From Deltaproteobacteria bacterium (GTDB lineage: Bacteria > Myxococcota > Myxococcia > Myxococcales > 40CM-4-68-19): a DNA stretch of 64,000 bases. The DNA lies in the NCBI GenBank assembly GCA_005879805.1, contig VBKL01000046.1:1-64000 (forward strand), written 5' to 3'. Position numbers and translations under genes: made by a program. Under the pieces are notes generated by a model, which saw only the letters and a program-made list of their open reading frames with translations, did no database searches and was not told the DNA's origin. Shown piece after piece: positions 8,015 through 17,121 of the stretch. Positions within the stretch are counted from its first letter, which is position 1. The number at the start of each line of letters is the position of its first letter.

Positions 8015-9007
8015 CTATCCGGCCTGTCGCAGCAGGTCGTCCAGTCGCGCGGGATCGGGCCGGATCTCGCCCGCTTCGATCCGATGTGCCATGGCGGTGA
8101 TCGCCGCGTTCATGGCGACGCCCACGCCGACCTTCCTGCCCAGCTCCGTCGCGTAGCCGTTGATGAAATCGATCTCGGTCCGCCGGCCCCGCTCGAAGTC
8201 CTGCAGCATCGAGGGCTTGATGTCGCCGTAGGTGGCGAGGATCTGATCGATCCACGGGGCGCGATCGCCCTCGGGCGGAACGGGATCGACGATCATCCGC
8301 TCGGGCCGGGTGCCGGTCGCGAGGGCGACCGAGAGCGTCTCGTCGTACGTCCTGTGGAAGACTTGCTGGCCCGCGGCTGACGCCATGTATCCGCGCATGG
8401 TCTGGTTGGCGAGCGCGCCGATGGTGGTCACCGAGCAGTTGAGGAGCAGCTTCGACCAGATGGCTCCCGCGAGATTCGCTGTCACGCGCATCTCGATGGC
8501 CGGGCGCAACGCCTCGGCGACGTTCATGGCGCGGTCGCTGATCCCGCCCGCGACCTCTCCGATGAGCAGGTGGCCCGCGTTGCGCTGCTCGTAGACGCCG
8601 GGCTCGACCATGGTGGCACCGAGATTGGAGAGCCCGCCCAGCACGACGCGATCGCCGAGCCGCTCGGAAAGCATCTGGGAAACGCCGCCGTTCTGGATGC
8701 AAAGAAGAGTGCCGCGCGGAGCGAGCAGCCGCGCCAGGAAGGGCCCGATCTCGAGCGCGTCGTGCGCCTTGGTGGCGAGGACGATCAGATCGAATTTGTC
8801 CGCCGTCGCATATTCCTCGACGGCGGCCGACCGGACGGAACGCACCTCCGCGGGGCCTCCGACGCCCGAGACCCGCAGGCCGGAAGAGCGCAGGACCGCG
8901 GCGGACTGTGCGCTCCGCGTCGCGAGCCAGATGGGGACGGAAGCGTTGATTCCGCGAGTGGCGATGGTTCCACCCAGCGCGCCGACACCGACGATCAAGA
9001 TCCGCAT
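8015..9007 (-). CDS. panE: 2-dehydropantoate 2-reductase (ApbA/PanE family)
   Basis: 330 residues from the ATG at 9007 (an upstream in-frame start at 9043 only adds a non-conserved tail). The protein starts with the Rossmann dinucleotide motif IVGVGALGG. It continues with the ketopantoate reductase signature: a Lys in LATKAHD, Asn in LCIQNGG, the helix IWSKLLLNCSVTTIGAL with the catalytic lysine and asparagine, and RTEIDFINGY near residue 275. The family reduces 2-dehydropantoate to pantoate with NADPH for coenzyme A synthesis, but many paralogues reduce other 2-keto acids. There are no other pantothenate genes nearby, so the substrate is not certain. Confidence 0.85.
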   Translation of the reverse strand: MRILIVGVGALGGTIATRGINASVPIWLATRSAQSAAVLRSSGLRVSGVGGPAEVRSVRSAAVEEYATADKFDLIVLATKAHDALEIGPFLARLLAPRGTLLCIQNGGVSQMLSERLGDRVVLGGLSNLGATMVEPGVYEQRNAGHLLIGEVAGGISDRAMNVAEALRPAIEMRVTANLAGAIWSKLLLNCSVTTIGALANQTMRGYMASAAGQQVFHRTYDETLSVALATGTRPERMIVDPVPPEGDRAPWIDQILATYGDIKPSMLQDFERGRRTEIDFINGYATELGRKVGVGVAMNAAITAMAHRIEAGEIRPDPARLDDLLRQAG

Positions 9008-9104
9008 GGACGGATGGCTAAACGCGGCCTCCGGCACGGTCAAACTTTAAAATATCCGAGCGACGAAGGCCGCAGACCGCCCCGCGTCGGCTACAAGACC
9101 GCCC

Positions 9105-10100
9105 ATGGACATTCTCCACGACGTGCTGGGGTTCGCCGCCAAGGGATTCGTGGTCTTCGCCACCGTGGCGGCTACCGTTCTGTTCTGCCTCTCGGTCGCG
9201 CGGCGCAAGAGGCCTGCCGGCTCGCGCCTTCGGGTCGAGCAACTGAACCGGCGCATCGAGGCGCTCGGCGACGCCCTGCGAGGCAAGCTCTTGGGCAAGA
9301 AGGACCTGCGCAAGCTCTACAAGAGCCGCAAGAAGGCGCTCGCCGAGCGGGATGGCGCACGCCCGAACGTGTTCGTGCTCGAGTTCAAGGGCGACCTCTT
9401 CGCCAGCGCAGTCGGCAACCTGCGCGAGGAGGTCACGGCGATCACCGCGGTGGCGCGCAAGGAGGACGAGGTCGTCGTGCGCCTCGAGAGCGCGGGCGGC
9501 GCGGTCCCGCACTACGGCCTCGCCGCAGCCCAGCTCCTCCGGCTGCGCGACAAGGCGATCAAGGTGACGGTCTGCATCGATCGAATGGCCGCCAGCGGCG
9601 GCTACATGATGGCCTGCGTCGCCGACCAGATCCTCGCCGCGCCCTTCGCCATCATCGGATCGATCGGGGTCGTCGCGCAGGTGCCGAACCTCCACCGCTT
9701 GCTGAAGAAGCACGACGTGGACTTCCAGGAGATGACGGCCGGCGAGTTCAAGCGGACGGTGAGCGTCTTCGGTGAGATCACCGAGAAAGGCAGGAAGAAG
9801 TTCCAGGAGGAGCTGGAGGACACGCACCAGCTCTTCAAGGAGTTCGTCAAGGCGAACCGCCCGAAGCTCGATCTCGAGCAGGTGGCGACGGGGGAGCACT
9901 GGCTCGCGCGCCGCGGTATGGAACTGGGCCTCGTCGACCGCCTGCGGACGAGCGACGAGTACCTCGTCGACCGCGCGGCGGAGGCGAACCTCTACCAGGT
10001 GACCTTCGAGAGAATGCGGACGCTGCGCGAGAGGCTTGGCGGAGCCGTCGCGAGCGCGGCCCGGTCGCTGTCCGCCTTCCGGGGGTTCATTCCGCGTTAG
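9105..10100 (+). CDS. sohB: SohB-type membrane S49 peptidase
   Basis: 331 residues. One N-terminal transmembrane segment (GFVVFATVAATVLFCLSVA) is followed by a basic coiled region and an S49 (SppA/SohB) serine protease domain. The nucleophile is Ser164 in MAASGGYMMA and the general-base lysine is probably Lys216 in GEFKRT; the GSIGVVAQVPN loop precedes it. Length matches SohB (about 330-350 aa) rather than the double-domain SppA. The active site is expected outside the cytoplasmic membrane, where the family degrades signal peptides or membrane-protein fragments. The next gene begins nine bases after its stop. Confidence 0.9.
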   Translation: MDILHDVLGFAAKGFVVFATVAATVLFCLSVARRKRPAGSRLRVEQLNRRIEALGDALRGKLLGKKDLRKLYKSRKKALAERDGARPNVFVLEFKGDLFASAVGNLREEVTAITAVARKEDEVVVRLESAGGAVPHYGLAAAQLLRLRDKAIKVTVCIDRMAASGGYMMACVADQILAAPFAIIGSIGVVAQVPNLHRLLKKHDVDFQEMTAGEFKRTVSVFGEITEKGRKKFQEELEDTHQLFKEFVKANRPKLDLEQVATGEHWLARRGMELGLVDRLRTSDEYLVDRAAEANLYQVTFERMRTLRERLGGAVASAARSLSAFRGFIPR

Positions 10101-10109
10101 ACTCGAGGC

Positions 10110-10979
10110 ATGCGGCTGCACCTCGTGGACGGCACCTATGAGCTGTTCCGCGCCTACTTCTCGAAGCGCCCGCCGCATCGGGCGCCGGACGGCTCGGACA
10201 AGAAGGCAACGGTAGTCCTCGCTTCCGCCATGCTCGCCCTGCTGCACGACGAGGGCGAGGCAGTCACCCACGTGGCCGTGGCCTTCGACAATCCCATCCG
10301 CAGCTTCCGCAACGATCTCTTCGACGGCTACAAGACGGAGGAAGGCGTCCCGCCGGAATTGCTCGCTCAGTTCGACGCTGCCGAGGAGGCGGTCCGCGCG
10401 CTGGGAATCGCCGTGTGGTCGATGCGCGAGTTCGAGGCGGACGATGCGCTAGCGACCGGCGCGGCCCGCTTCGGAGCGGAGATGGAGCAGGTCCGCATCC
10501 TCACGCCCGACAAGGATCTGGGCCAGTGCGTGCGCGGCACGCACGTGGTGCAGGTGGACTGGCGCGGCAAGCTGGTGCTCGACGAGGACGGCCTCCGCCG
10601 TCGGCGCGGGGTCGGGCCCACGAGTATCCCCGATCTGCTGGCGCTCACCGGGGACGACGCGGACGGGATTCCCGGGCTTCCTGGCTTCGGCGAGAAAAGC
10701 GCTTCCGCCCTGCTCGCCCAGTTCATCCACCTGGAAGGGATTCCCTCCGATCCGAGCTCCTGGCCACCGGTCCGCCAGGCTCCCCGCCTTGCCGCGACCC
10801 TCGAGGAACGGAAGGAAGAGGCGAAGCTCTATCGAACTCTCGCGACGCTGCGGACCGATGCGCCGGTCGGGACGCTGGAAGAAGCGCGGTTCCAGGGCGT
10901 CCCTCGCGAACGCTTTCTCGCCTGGTGCGACGCGCTTGGCGTGGACGGACTGCGCGTAAGGCCGCAGCGGTGGCAGTAG
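10110..10979 (+). CDS. Stand-alone 5'-3' exonuclease (FEN/Pol I N-terminal type)
   Basis: 289 residues matching the 5'-3' exonuclease/flap endonuclease domain of DNA polymerase I, here without a polymerase domain. Metal-binding acidic motifs are visible: VDGTYELFRAYF at the N-terminus, AFDNP, the pair EFEADDALA, ILTPDKDLGQ, and the helix-hairpin-helix DGIPGLPGFGEKSA near residue 190. The role would be removal of RNA primers or flap cleavage during replication and repair. Myxobacteria and other groups often carry an extra free-standing copy besides Pol I. It is nine bases downstream of sohB and may be co-transcribed. Confidence 0.88.
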   Translation: MRLHLVDGTYELFRAYFSKRPPHRAPDGSDKKATVVLASAMLALLHDEGEAVTHVAVAFDNPIRSFRNDLFDGYKTEEGVPPELLAQFDAAEEAVRALGIAVWSMREFEADDALATGAARFGAEMEQVRILTPDKDLGQCVRGTHVVQVDWRGKLVLDEDGLRRRRGVGPTSIPDLLALTGDDADGIPGLPGFGEKSASALLAQFIHLEGIPSDPSSWPPVRQAPRLAATLEERKEEAKLYRTLATLRTDAPVGTLEEARFQGVPRERFLAWCDALGVDGLRVRPQRWQ

Positions 10980-11220
10980 GCCCGTCTACCTGGCACCCTC
11001 CTGGTCGCTCTCCGAGCAAGAAGCGGTTTCCGGATTCGCAAGCTCTTCGGGCGTAGCGTCCTGGTGGCCGGATCGACTGATCCCAGCGACTTTCCTGAGC
11101 GAATGAGGGCCCGCCCGGCGCCTGGCCGCTCGCTCCCAATGAGATCTTAGCGGCCGTGTCGATCCCGGGGATCGTCGTTCGTCGCCAGGATAGAAGGTTC
11201 CAAACCACAAGGAGACGACG

Positions 11221-11646
11221 ATGCGATTCATGGTGCTGGTGAAGGCGAACAAGGACTCCGAGGCTGGCGTTCTTCCGGACGAGAAGATCCTCAGCACGAT
11301 GGGCAAGTTCAACGAAGAGCTGGTGAAGGCGGGCGTGATGCTCGCGGGCGAAGGCTTGCAGCCGAGCTCCAAGGGCGCCCGGGTCCGGTTCGAAGGGAAC
11401 AAGAAGACGGTGATCGACGGACCGTTCGCGGAGACCAAGGAGCTGGTCGCGGGCTTCTGGCTCTGGCAGGTGAAGTCGAAGGCAGAGGCCATCGAGTGGC
11501 TGAAGCGCGCTCCGTTCCAGGAGGGCGAGGTGGAGATCCGCCAGATCTTCGAGACGGCCGACTTCGCCGAGAGCGACCCGACGGGCGAGATCCGCAAGCA
11601 AGAAGATCAGCTCCGCAAGAAGATCGAGTCGCAGCAGCGCCGTTAG
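11221..11646 (+). CDS. DGPF/YCII-related domain protein (ECF42 partner)
   Basis: 141 residues with the YCII-like ferredoxin fold and the diagnostic DGPFAETKELVAGFW motif around residues 70-85. DGPF proteins are genetically linked to ECF42 sigma factors in many phyla, and one lies 42-51 bp downstream here. The family's biochemical role is unsettled. The start is preceded by AAGGAGACGACG, a good ribosome-binding site. A paralogue of this gene sits about 3 kb away on the opposite strand (14618-14962), also paired with an ECF42 factor. Confidence 0.88.
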   Translation: MRFMVLVKANKDSEAGVLPDEKILSTMGKFNEELVKAGVMLAGEGLQPSSKGARVRFEGNKKTVIDGPFAETKELVAGFWLWQVKSKAEAIEWLKRAPFQEGEVEIRQIFETADFAESDPTGEIRKQEDQLRKKIESQQRR

Positions 11647-11697
11647 GCTTCGTTTTCGCTTTGCGCGCGGAGGGCGGCGATGGTGTGATTGGCCGCC

Positions 11698-12969
11698 GTG
11701 GCTCCCTCCGCAGCGCATCGCCAGATCGAGGCGATCTTCCGCATCGAGTCGGCGAAGGTGATCGCCGCCGTTGCGCGGATGGTGCGCGACGTGGGCCTCG
11801 CCGAAGAGGTGGCGCAGGACGCCCTCGTCGCCGCGCTGGAGCGGTGGCCGGAGGCGGGCATCCCGGACAATCCCGGGGCCTGGCTGACGGCCACCGCCAA
11901 GCATCGCGCCATCGATCTCGTCCGGCGCGGCCAGAAGCTCACTCGCAAGCACGAGGAGGTCGGCCAGGAGATGGATGCCCGCTGGGAAGCGTCGGCACCC
12001 GACCTCGAGGCCGTGCTCGACGAGAACGTGGGCGACGACCTGTTGCGGCTGGTGCTCATCGCCTGCCACCCCGTGCTCTCGACCGAGGCGAGGGTCGCGC
12101 TCACGCTGCGGCTCCTGGGAGGCCTGACGACCGAGGAGATCGCGCGCGCCTTCCTCGTGCCCGAGCCGACCATCGCGCAGCGGATCGTCCGGGCCAAGCG
12201 GACCCTGGCCGAGAAGCGGGTGCCCTTCGAGGTTCCCCGCGGAGCGGAGCTACAGGAGCGCCTCGCGTCGGTGCTGGAGGTCCTCTACCTGATCTTCAAC
12301 GAGGGATATTCGGCGACCGCCGGCGAAGACTGGGTCCGCCCCGGGTTGTGCGAGGACGCGCTGCGCCTGGGCCGGATTCTCGCGGAGCTGACGCCTGCGG
12401 AATCCGAAGTGCACGGCCTCGTCGCGCTCCTCGAGATCCAGGCCTCCCGCTTGCGCGCCCGCATCGGTCCTTCCGGCGAGCCGGTGCTGCTCCTCGACCA
12501 GGATCGAGCCCGCTGGGATCATCTGCTCATCCACCGGGGGCTTCTGGCGCTCGAGCGGGCCGCCGCGCTCGGCCGGGAGCCGGGTCCGTACTTCCTGCAG
12601 GCTGCCATCGCGGCCTGCCATGCACGCGCCCGCACCGCTGCCGAGACGGATTGGCCCCGCATCGCGGCGCTCTACGAGCTGCTCGCGCGGATCGCGCCTT
12701 CGCCGGTCGTGGAGCTGAACCGCGCCGTCGCCTTCGGGATGGCCTTCGGCGCACAGGCGGGTCTCGAGCTGGTCGACGCGCTGACTTCCGAACCGGCGCT
12801 TGCGCGCTATCACCTGCTTCCGAGCGTGCGCGGCGATCTCCTCGTCAAGCTGGGACGATTCGAGGAGGCGCGCGCCGAGTTCGAGCGCGCTGCCTCGCTC
12901 ACCAAGAACGCGCGAGAGCGGAAGCTCCTCCTCGAGCGCGCTGCCAATTGCGTCAGCGCGCCTTCTTGA
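11698..12969 (+). CDS. ECF42-type RNA polymerase sigma factor with C-terminal extension
   Basis: About 423 residues. The N-terminus holds sigma region 2 ([20 protein letters not shown]) and region 4 ([36 protein letters not shown]). The rest, from about residue 180, is the long DUF6596/TPR-like extension typical of ECF42 factors ([27 protein letters not shown]). These factors have no classical anti-sigma; the extension is thought to regulate them and the DGPF neighbour is a frequent target gene. I chose the GTG at 11698; a TTG at 11689 in the same frame is possible. The 3' end overlaps the convergent msrB by 17 bp. Confidence 0.9.
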   Translation: MAPSAAHRQIEAIFRIESAKVIAAVARMVRDVGLAEEVAQDALVAALERWPEAGIPDNPGAWLTATAKHRAIDLVRRGQKLTRKHEEVGQEMDARWEASAPDLEAVLDENVGDDLLRLVLIACHPVLSTEARVALTLRLLGGLTTEEIARAFLVPEPTIAQRIVRAKRTLAEKRVPFEVPRGAELQERLASVLEVLYLIFNEGYSATAGEDWVRPGLCEDALRLGRILAELTPAESEVHGLVALLEIQASRLRARIGPSGEPVLLLDQDRARWDHLLIHRGLLALERAAALGREPGPYFLQAAIAACHARARTAAETDWPRIAALYELLARIAPSPVVELNRAVAFGMAFGAQAGLELVDALTSEPALARYHLLPSVRGDLLVKLGRFEEARAEFERAASLTKNARERKLLLERAANCVSAPS

Positions 12970-13345
12970 GCGACGCCGAGTTGATGCAGTAGCGCTCGCC
13001 GGTAGGAGGCGGTCCGTCCTGGAAGACGTGGCCGAGATGTCCGCCGCAGCGGCGGCAATGCACCTCGACCCGGTCCATCCCGTGGCTCGAATCGCGCTCC
13101 GACGCGACGGCGCGCGGATCGGCGGGCCGCGTGAAGCTCGGCCAGCCGCTGCCGCTCTCGAACTTCTCCTCGGCACGGAAGAGCTCCGCGCCGCAGCCCG
13201 CGCAGAGGAACCGTCCAGGCTCGTGATCGTTCCACAGGGGGCCTGTGAAAGCGCGTTCGGTGCCCTTCTGCCGCAGGACGCGGTACTGCTCGGGCGTCAG
13301 CTCGCGGCGCCATTCCTCGTCGGACTTCTCGATCTCGTCGCTCAT
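12953..13345 (-). CDS. msrB: Peptide-methionine (R)-S-oxide reductase
   Basis: 130 residues from the ATG at 13345 ([12 protein letters not shown]); upstream in-frame starts only add non-conserved sequence. The two zinc CxxC pairs (CAGC, CRRC) and the catalytic cysteine in RYCINSASL are present, with the substrate motif SGSGWPSF. The enzyme repairs oxidised methionine, using thioredoxin as reductant, in the cytoplasm. It lies between two ECF42 sigma genes, convergent with the first. No msrA is visible in the window. Confidence 0.95.
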   Translation of the reverse strand: MSDEIEKSDEEWRRELTPEQYRVLRQKGTERAFTGPLWNDHEPGRFLCAGCGAELFRAEEKFESGSGWPSFTRPADPRAVASERDSSHGMDRVEVHCRRCGGHLGHVFQDGPPPTGERYCINSASLKKAR

Positions 13346-13367
13346 GGCGGCGGCGATTGTACGCGAA

Positions 13368-14606
13368 TCATCTTTGAAGTTCGCGGAGCCGCCGCTCGAG
13401 GAATTGACGCTCGGTTTCGTTCTGCGCGAGCTCATGGGCGCGACGGTATGCGGCAATCGCTTCGTTCGTGCGGCCGAGGCGGCGGAGCAGGTCCGCGCGG
13501 GTCGCGTGCCACAGATGGTAGCCAGCGAGCTGCTCCTCGAGCGCGTCGACGAGCGGCAAGGCGGCGGCGGGACCCTGCGCCATGGAAACCGCCGCAGCCC
13601 GGTTCAGCGCCACCACCGGTGAGGGGTGGGTGGCCACGAGCAGGTCGTACAGGCCCGCGATCTGCTTCCAGTCGGTGTCCGTAGCGCGCGCCGCATCGGC
13701 GTGCACCGCCGCGATGGCCGCTTCCAGAGCATACGGCCCTGGCGGTCCGCGCCGGAGCGCGGCGCGCAAGAGGTCGCGGCCTTCTTCGATCTCCGCACCG
13801 TCCCACAGCGAGCGATCCTGGTCGGCGAGCAGCACCATGCCGCCCGCGGCGTCTACCCGCGCCTTCCGCCGGGAGTCGTGCAGGAGCATCAAGGCGAGGA
13901 GCCCTTCCAATTCGGCGACGGGTTCCTGGAGGAGCTCGCGCACGAGCCGCGCGAGCCGGATCGCCTCTGCGCAAAGGTCTCCGCGAACGAGCGCCTCGCC
14001 GCGCGAAGCCGAATGCCCCTCGTTGAAGACGAGGTAGAGGACGGCCATCACCTCGGACAGCCGCTCGGGCAGGTCGGCCTCCTCGGGTACGACGTAGGGG
14101 ATCCCGGCGTTCCGGATCTTCGTCTTCGCGCGCACCAGCCGCTGCGCCATGGTGGGAACCGGAACCAGGAAGGCGCGCGCGATCTCCTCGGTGGCCAGCC
14201 CGCACAAGGTGCGCAGCGTGAGCGCCACCTGCGCCTCGGCAGCGAGGGCGGGATGGCAGCAGGTGAAGATGAGGCGGAGGCGCTCGTCGGGCACGGCAGT
14301 TTCCTCGTACAGCTCGTCGGCAGCGGGAGCGTGTCCCGCGGGTAGCGCGGCGAGCTCCGCCTCCTTGCTCGCGAGGCGGGCCTTCCGCCGCAATCGATCG
14401 ATGGCATCGTGCCGCGCGGCCGCGTAGAGCCAGCCGCGCAGATTCTTCGGTACTCCCCGTCCCCACGAGGCGAGCGCCGACGCGAACGCTCCCTGGAGCG
14501 CTTCCTCGGCGAGGTCGAAGTCGCCGAATTCGCGGATGAGGACGGCGAGCAGCCGCCCCCATTCCGCCCGGCACAACCGATCGATCGCTTCGACCGTCTC
14601 GGACAA
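13368..14606 (-). CDS. ECF42-type RNA polymerase sigma factor with C-terminal extension
   Basis: About 412 residues and paralogous to the factor at 11698-12969: region 2 ([19 protein letters not shown]), region 4 ([36 protein letters not shown]), then the DUF6596/TPR-like extension ([28 protein letters not shown]). The start is uncertain. A TTG at 14606 follows the DGPF stop by 11 bp, and a CTG at 14621 would overlap that stop. Both imply translational coupling to the upstream DGPF gene. C-terminal residues 380-412 look like one more TPR helix pair. No anti-sigma gene is adjacent. Confidence 0.88.
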   Translation of the reverse strand: MSETVEAIDRLCRAEWGRLLAVLIREFGDFDLAEEALQGAFASALASWGRGVPKNLRGWLYAAARHDAIDRLRRKARLASKEAELAALPAGHAPAADELYEETAVPDERLRLIFTCCHPALAAEAQVALTLRTLCGLATEEIARAFLVPVPTMAQRLVRAKTKIRNAGIPYVVPEEADLPERLSEVMAVLYLVFNEGHSASRGEALVRGDLCAEAIRLARLVRELLQEPVAELEGLLALMLLHDSRRKARVDAAGGMVLLADQDRSLWDGAEIEEGRDLLRAALRRGPPGPYALEAAIAAVHADAARATDTDWKQIAGLYDLLVATHPSPVVALNRAAAVSMAQGPAAALPLVDALEEQLAGYHLWHATRADLLRRLGRTNEAIAAYRRAHELAQNETERQFLERRLRELQR

Positions 14607-14617
14607 AGCGCTTCCGA

Positions 14618-14962
14618 TCAGGAGAACTTCTGGATGGGCCTGACCTCCACGGAGCCGACTCGCGCTCCGGGGATCTGCGCGGCCATGGCGATGGCGGCAT
14701 CCAGATCCTTCGCCTCGACGAGGTAGTAGCCGCCGAGCTGTTCCTTGGTCTCGGCGAACGGTCCGTCGGTGGTGAGCCGCTTGCCGTCGCGCACCCGCAC
14801 CGTCGTGGCGGCGCTGGTCGGCTGCAGGGCGTTGCCGCCCTGGATGGCGCTGGCGAACTCCTTCCCGAAGGCGCGGTACTCGCCCATCTCGGCCGTCAGA
14901 TCGGCTTTGTTCAGGTTGGCGAAGCGCTTCTCTCCCTCGTAGATCAAGAGCAGATATTGCAT
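14618..14962 (-). CDS. DGPF/YCII-related domain protein (ECF42 partner)
   Basis: 114 residues beginning MQYLLLIYEGEKRF and containing the signature TDGPFAETKEQLGGYYL. It precedes the ECF42 sigma gene on the same strand and is almost certainly co-transcribed and coupled with it. The start has GGAGGTCGCC upstream. It is shorter than the paralogue at 11221 because it lacks that protein's charged C-terminal tail. Confidence 0.9.
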   Translation of the reverse strand: MQYLLLIYEGEKRFANLNKADLTAEMGEYRAFGKEFASAIQGGNALQPTSAATTVRVRDGKRLTTDGPFAETKEQLGGYYLVEAKDLDAAIAMAAQIPGARVGSVEVRPIQKFS

Positions 14963-15018
14963 GGCGACCTCCCTTTCTGCTTCCAAGGCGAACGAGACCG
15001 GACCGGATCGACAGGGGG

Positions 15019-16206
15019 TCAAAAAAATCCGGCAAACGTCTCCCGGGCAAGGGCGGGCAGGTGGGCCCGCCTGCGGACGATCACGAACAGCGCGATGGCG
15101 GCATAGATGGCGCTCAAGACCAGCCTCACCCTCGTCTGGGAAAAAGGGAATTGCGCCGCGAAGAGCACGAGCAGAGCGACCGATTCCCAGATGGCGAGGC
15201 GCAGATCGAGCAGCACGGCGAAGCCGAGCAGGGTCTGGGAGGCCGTGAGGATGAACTCCTCCGTCTGGCGGGCGTCCAGGGCGATTCCGGCCGCGCTTCC
15301 GCCGCCCGCGACGTAGGCCACCGGCAGGCTTCCCACGAGCAGCGTCCATTGATTCACCTTGGACGAGAGGAGCGTCCCGAGGGCGCCGTCGCCGTTTCCG
15401 CGGAAGGCGAGTACGCCGGCGACGAGAAGCTCGGGCGATTCGGAAGCGATGGGCGCAAGCCATTGCACGAGGAGGAATTCGTCCATCCCGAACGCCTTCC
15501 CGCCTTCGACGAGAGCGCTGGCAAACGGCTCGGCGGCGAGCAGCACCAGGAAGGCCGCCGCGAGGAAGAGCGAGGTGACCGCGACCCTCCGCCGTTTGCG
15601 TGGCAAGTCCCCGAGTTGCTTCGCCATCCCGATCAGCTCGGGCTCGTGCTGCTCTCCGCGGGCGGCGATCCACAGATAGGCTACGAACAGCGAGAGCAGC
15701 ACTGCGGCGTCGTACCAGGCGAGCCTGCGCGTGAAGGGGATGACGAGCGAATAGAGGCTGGCCGCACCGAGGAAGAAGAGCTCGGTCCGGCGGCTTCCGG
15801 CGAGCTCCACGCCGCGGGGCCGTTCGCCGCGTTTCCAGAGACCCCAGGCGAAGAGGAGCGCCACGAACGGCCAGCCGATCCCGAGGAGGAGGCGGTTGCT
15901 CCCGGTCATGTTCGCCGCGGCGTAGTGGCCGTTCTCCGGAATCTTGCCGGCGGTGAAGGCGAAGTAGAGATCGACGGCGTACTCGGGCAACACCGCGATC
16001 ACCGCCAGGATGGCCGTGGCGAGGCTGCTCGAGATGTCGTGGTGGGCGGCCTCCCCCGCCCAGACGAGCAGGAAGGCGGAGGCCACCACCGCGCCGCCGA
16101 AAACGGCGATGGCGAGCGGAGGTGGAATCGCCACGCCGGAAAAGCGCAAGAAGACCGCGGGGAGCGCGGCCGCGATGGCGAGGGCGATCTTCCACCATCT
16201 CGACAT
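15019..16206 (-). CDS. Sodium/calcium exchanger family (CaCA) membrane protein
   Basis: 395 residues with about ten to eleven hydrophobic helices. Two alpha-repeat-like segments face each other in the fold. The first, around residues 75-110, includes LPEYAVDLYFAFTAG and NMTGSNRLLLGIGWP. The second, around residues 255-305, includes WLAPIASESPELLVAG and LLSSKVNQWTLLVGSLPV. Acidic residues in both (LPEYAVD, SESPELL) fit ion coordination. It probably exchanges Ca2+ or a similar cation for Na+ or H+ across the inner membrane. The gene diverges from the DJ-1-like gene at 16374. No regulatory partner is visible. Confidence 0.85.
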   Translation of the reverse strand: MSRWWKIALAIAAALPAVFLRFSGVAIPPPLAIAVFGGAVVASAFLLVWAGEAAHHDISSSLATAILAVIAVLPEYAVDLYFAFTAGKIPENGHYAAANMTGSNRLLLGIGWPFVALLFAWGLWKRGERPRGVELAGSRRTELFFLGAASLYSLVIPFTRRLAWYDAAVLLSLFVAYLWIAARGEQHEPELIGMAKQLGDLPRKRRRVAVTSLFLAAAFLVLLAAEPFASALVEGGKAFGMDEFLLVQWLAPIASESPELLVAGVLAFRGNGDGALGTLLSSKVNQWTLLVGSLPVAYVAGGGSAAGIALDARQTEEFILTASQTLLGFAVLLDLRLAIWESVALLVLFAAQFPFSQTRVRLVLSAIYAAIALFVIVRRRAHLPALARETFAGFF

Positions 16207-16336
16207 TCGCGATGCATAGCAGCTTCCCGTTCGATCGCGAGACGCGAAATCCCAGGCCCGGAACGCCCGGCGGCACCCCTGTCGACCTTCCCGAGCAGAG
16301 GGCCGTGGCACGGCGCTTGTATGAGCTCGGGGTGAG

Positions 16337-16355
16337 TAGACTCGTTTTGAGCATA
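16337..16355. promoter_or_regulatory. Probable PadR operator upstream of the DJ-1-like gene
   Basis: TAGACTCGTTTTGAGCATA is an imperfect inverted repeat with seven-base arms (TAGACTC and GAGCATA) and a five-base spacer. Pairing continues outward for three more bases on each side. It ends 18 bp before the ATG at 16374. The same pattern, TANACTC-GTYTT-GAGNNTA, occurs before padR at 17080-17098. Binding by the PadR protein encoded at 17122 is inferred from the matched sites. Confidence 0.65.
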
Positions 16356-16373
16356 CTCGGAAGGAGCGGTCCA

Positions 16374-17078
16374 ATGATCGCGCGCGTCTCCGCCACCACC
16401 GTCTTCTGCCTCCTCGCGATTGCCGGCTCCGCCAATGCGGCCGGGAAGACCCGAACCCGGAACGTGGCCATCGTCCTCTACGACCACGTCGAGCTGCTCG
16501 ATTTCGCCGGACCTGGCGAGGTATTCGCGGCGGCGGCCCGCGCCGGCGCAACCGGAGACGAGCCTGCCTTCCGGGTCTACACGGTCGGCAGGAGCAAGAG
16601 CCCGCTCATCAGCGAAGGGTTCGTGAAGATCGTTCCGGAATTCTCCATCGAGGACGCTCCCAAGCCCGACCTCGTCGTATTCCCCGGCGGCGGCGTGCAG
16701 AGCATCGTGGGCGACCCCGCGCTGATGGCCTGGGCGAGATCGGCGGTGGATTCCTCGGAGATCGCCTTTTCCGTCTGCAACGGCGCCTTCGTTCTCGGCT
16801 CCCTCGGGGTCCTCGACGGGAAGACGGTCACCACCCACTTCGGCGCCATGTCCCGTCTCAGGTCGTCGTTCCCGAAAGTGACCGTCCAGGAAGGCCGCCG
16901 CTTCGTCGACAACGGGAAGATCGTGACGACTGCCGGGGTCTCCGCCGGCATCGACGGGGCGCTCCACGTCGTCGCCCGTCTCCTCGGCCGCGCCGCCGCG
17001 GACGAGACCGCCCGCTACATGGAATACCGCTGGGCCCCCGAACCGTACCTCGCGCAGAGCTACGCCAGCTCGAAATAA
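16374..17078 (+). CDS. Secreted DJ-1/PfpI-family (GATase1-like) protein
   Basis: 234 residues with an N-terminal signal peptide (FCLLAIAGSANAA). The mature part is a class I glutamine-amidotransferase-like domain: VAIVLYDHVELLDFAGPGEVF at the start, LVVFPGGG, and the nucleophile elbow with Cys135 in FSVCNGAFVLGSLGVLDG, followed by THF. This subgroup resembles the sensor half of AraC/GlxA regulators and isonitrile hydratases, but no DNA-binding domain follows. A periplasmic location is unusual for the fold. It lies between two presumed PadR operators, so it probably belongs to the same regulon as padR and the ADOP permease. Confidence 0.85.
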   Translation: MIARVSATTVFCLLAIAGSANAAGKTRTRNVAIVLYDHVELLDFAGPGEVFAAAARAGATGDEPAFRVYTVGRSKSPLISEGFVKIVPEFSIEDAPKPDLVVFPGGGVQSIVGDPALMAWARSAVDSSEIAFSVCNGAFVLGSLGVLDGKTVTTHFGAMSRLRSSFPKVTVQEGRRFVDNGKIVTTAGVSAGIDGALHVVARLLGRAAADETARYMEYRWAPEPYLAQSYASSK

Positions 17079-17079
17079 G

Positions 17080-17098
17080 TATACTCGTCTTGAGTATA
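17080..17098. promoter_or_regulatory. Probable PadR operator upstream of padR
   Basis: TATACTCGTCTTGAGTATA is a perfect inverted repeat with seven-base arms and a five-base spacer. It starts two bases after the stop of the DJ-1-like gene and lies 23 bp before the padR ATG. The TATAC/GTATA ends could double as a -10-like element, so binding would block transcription. Autoregulation by PadR is common in the family; here it is inferred from position and from the matching site at 16337-16355. Confidence 0.75.
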
Positions 17099-17121
17099 GC
17101 TACGGCCCGGAGCGCACCCGC

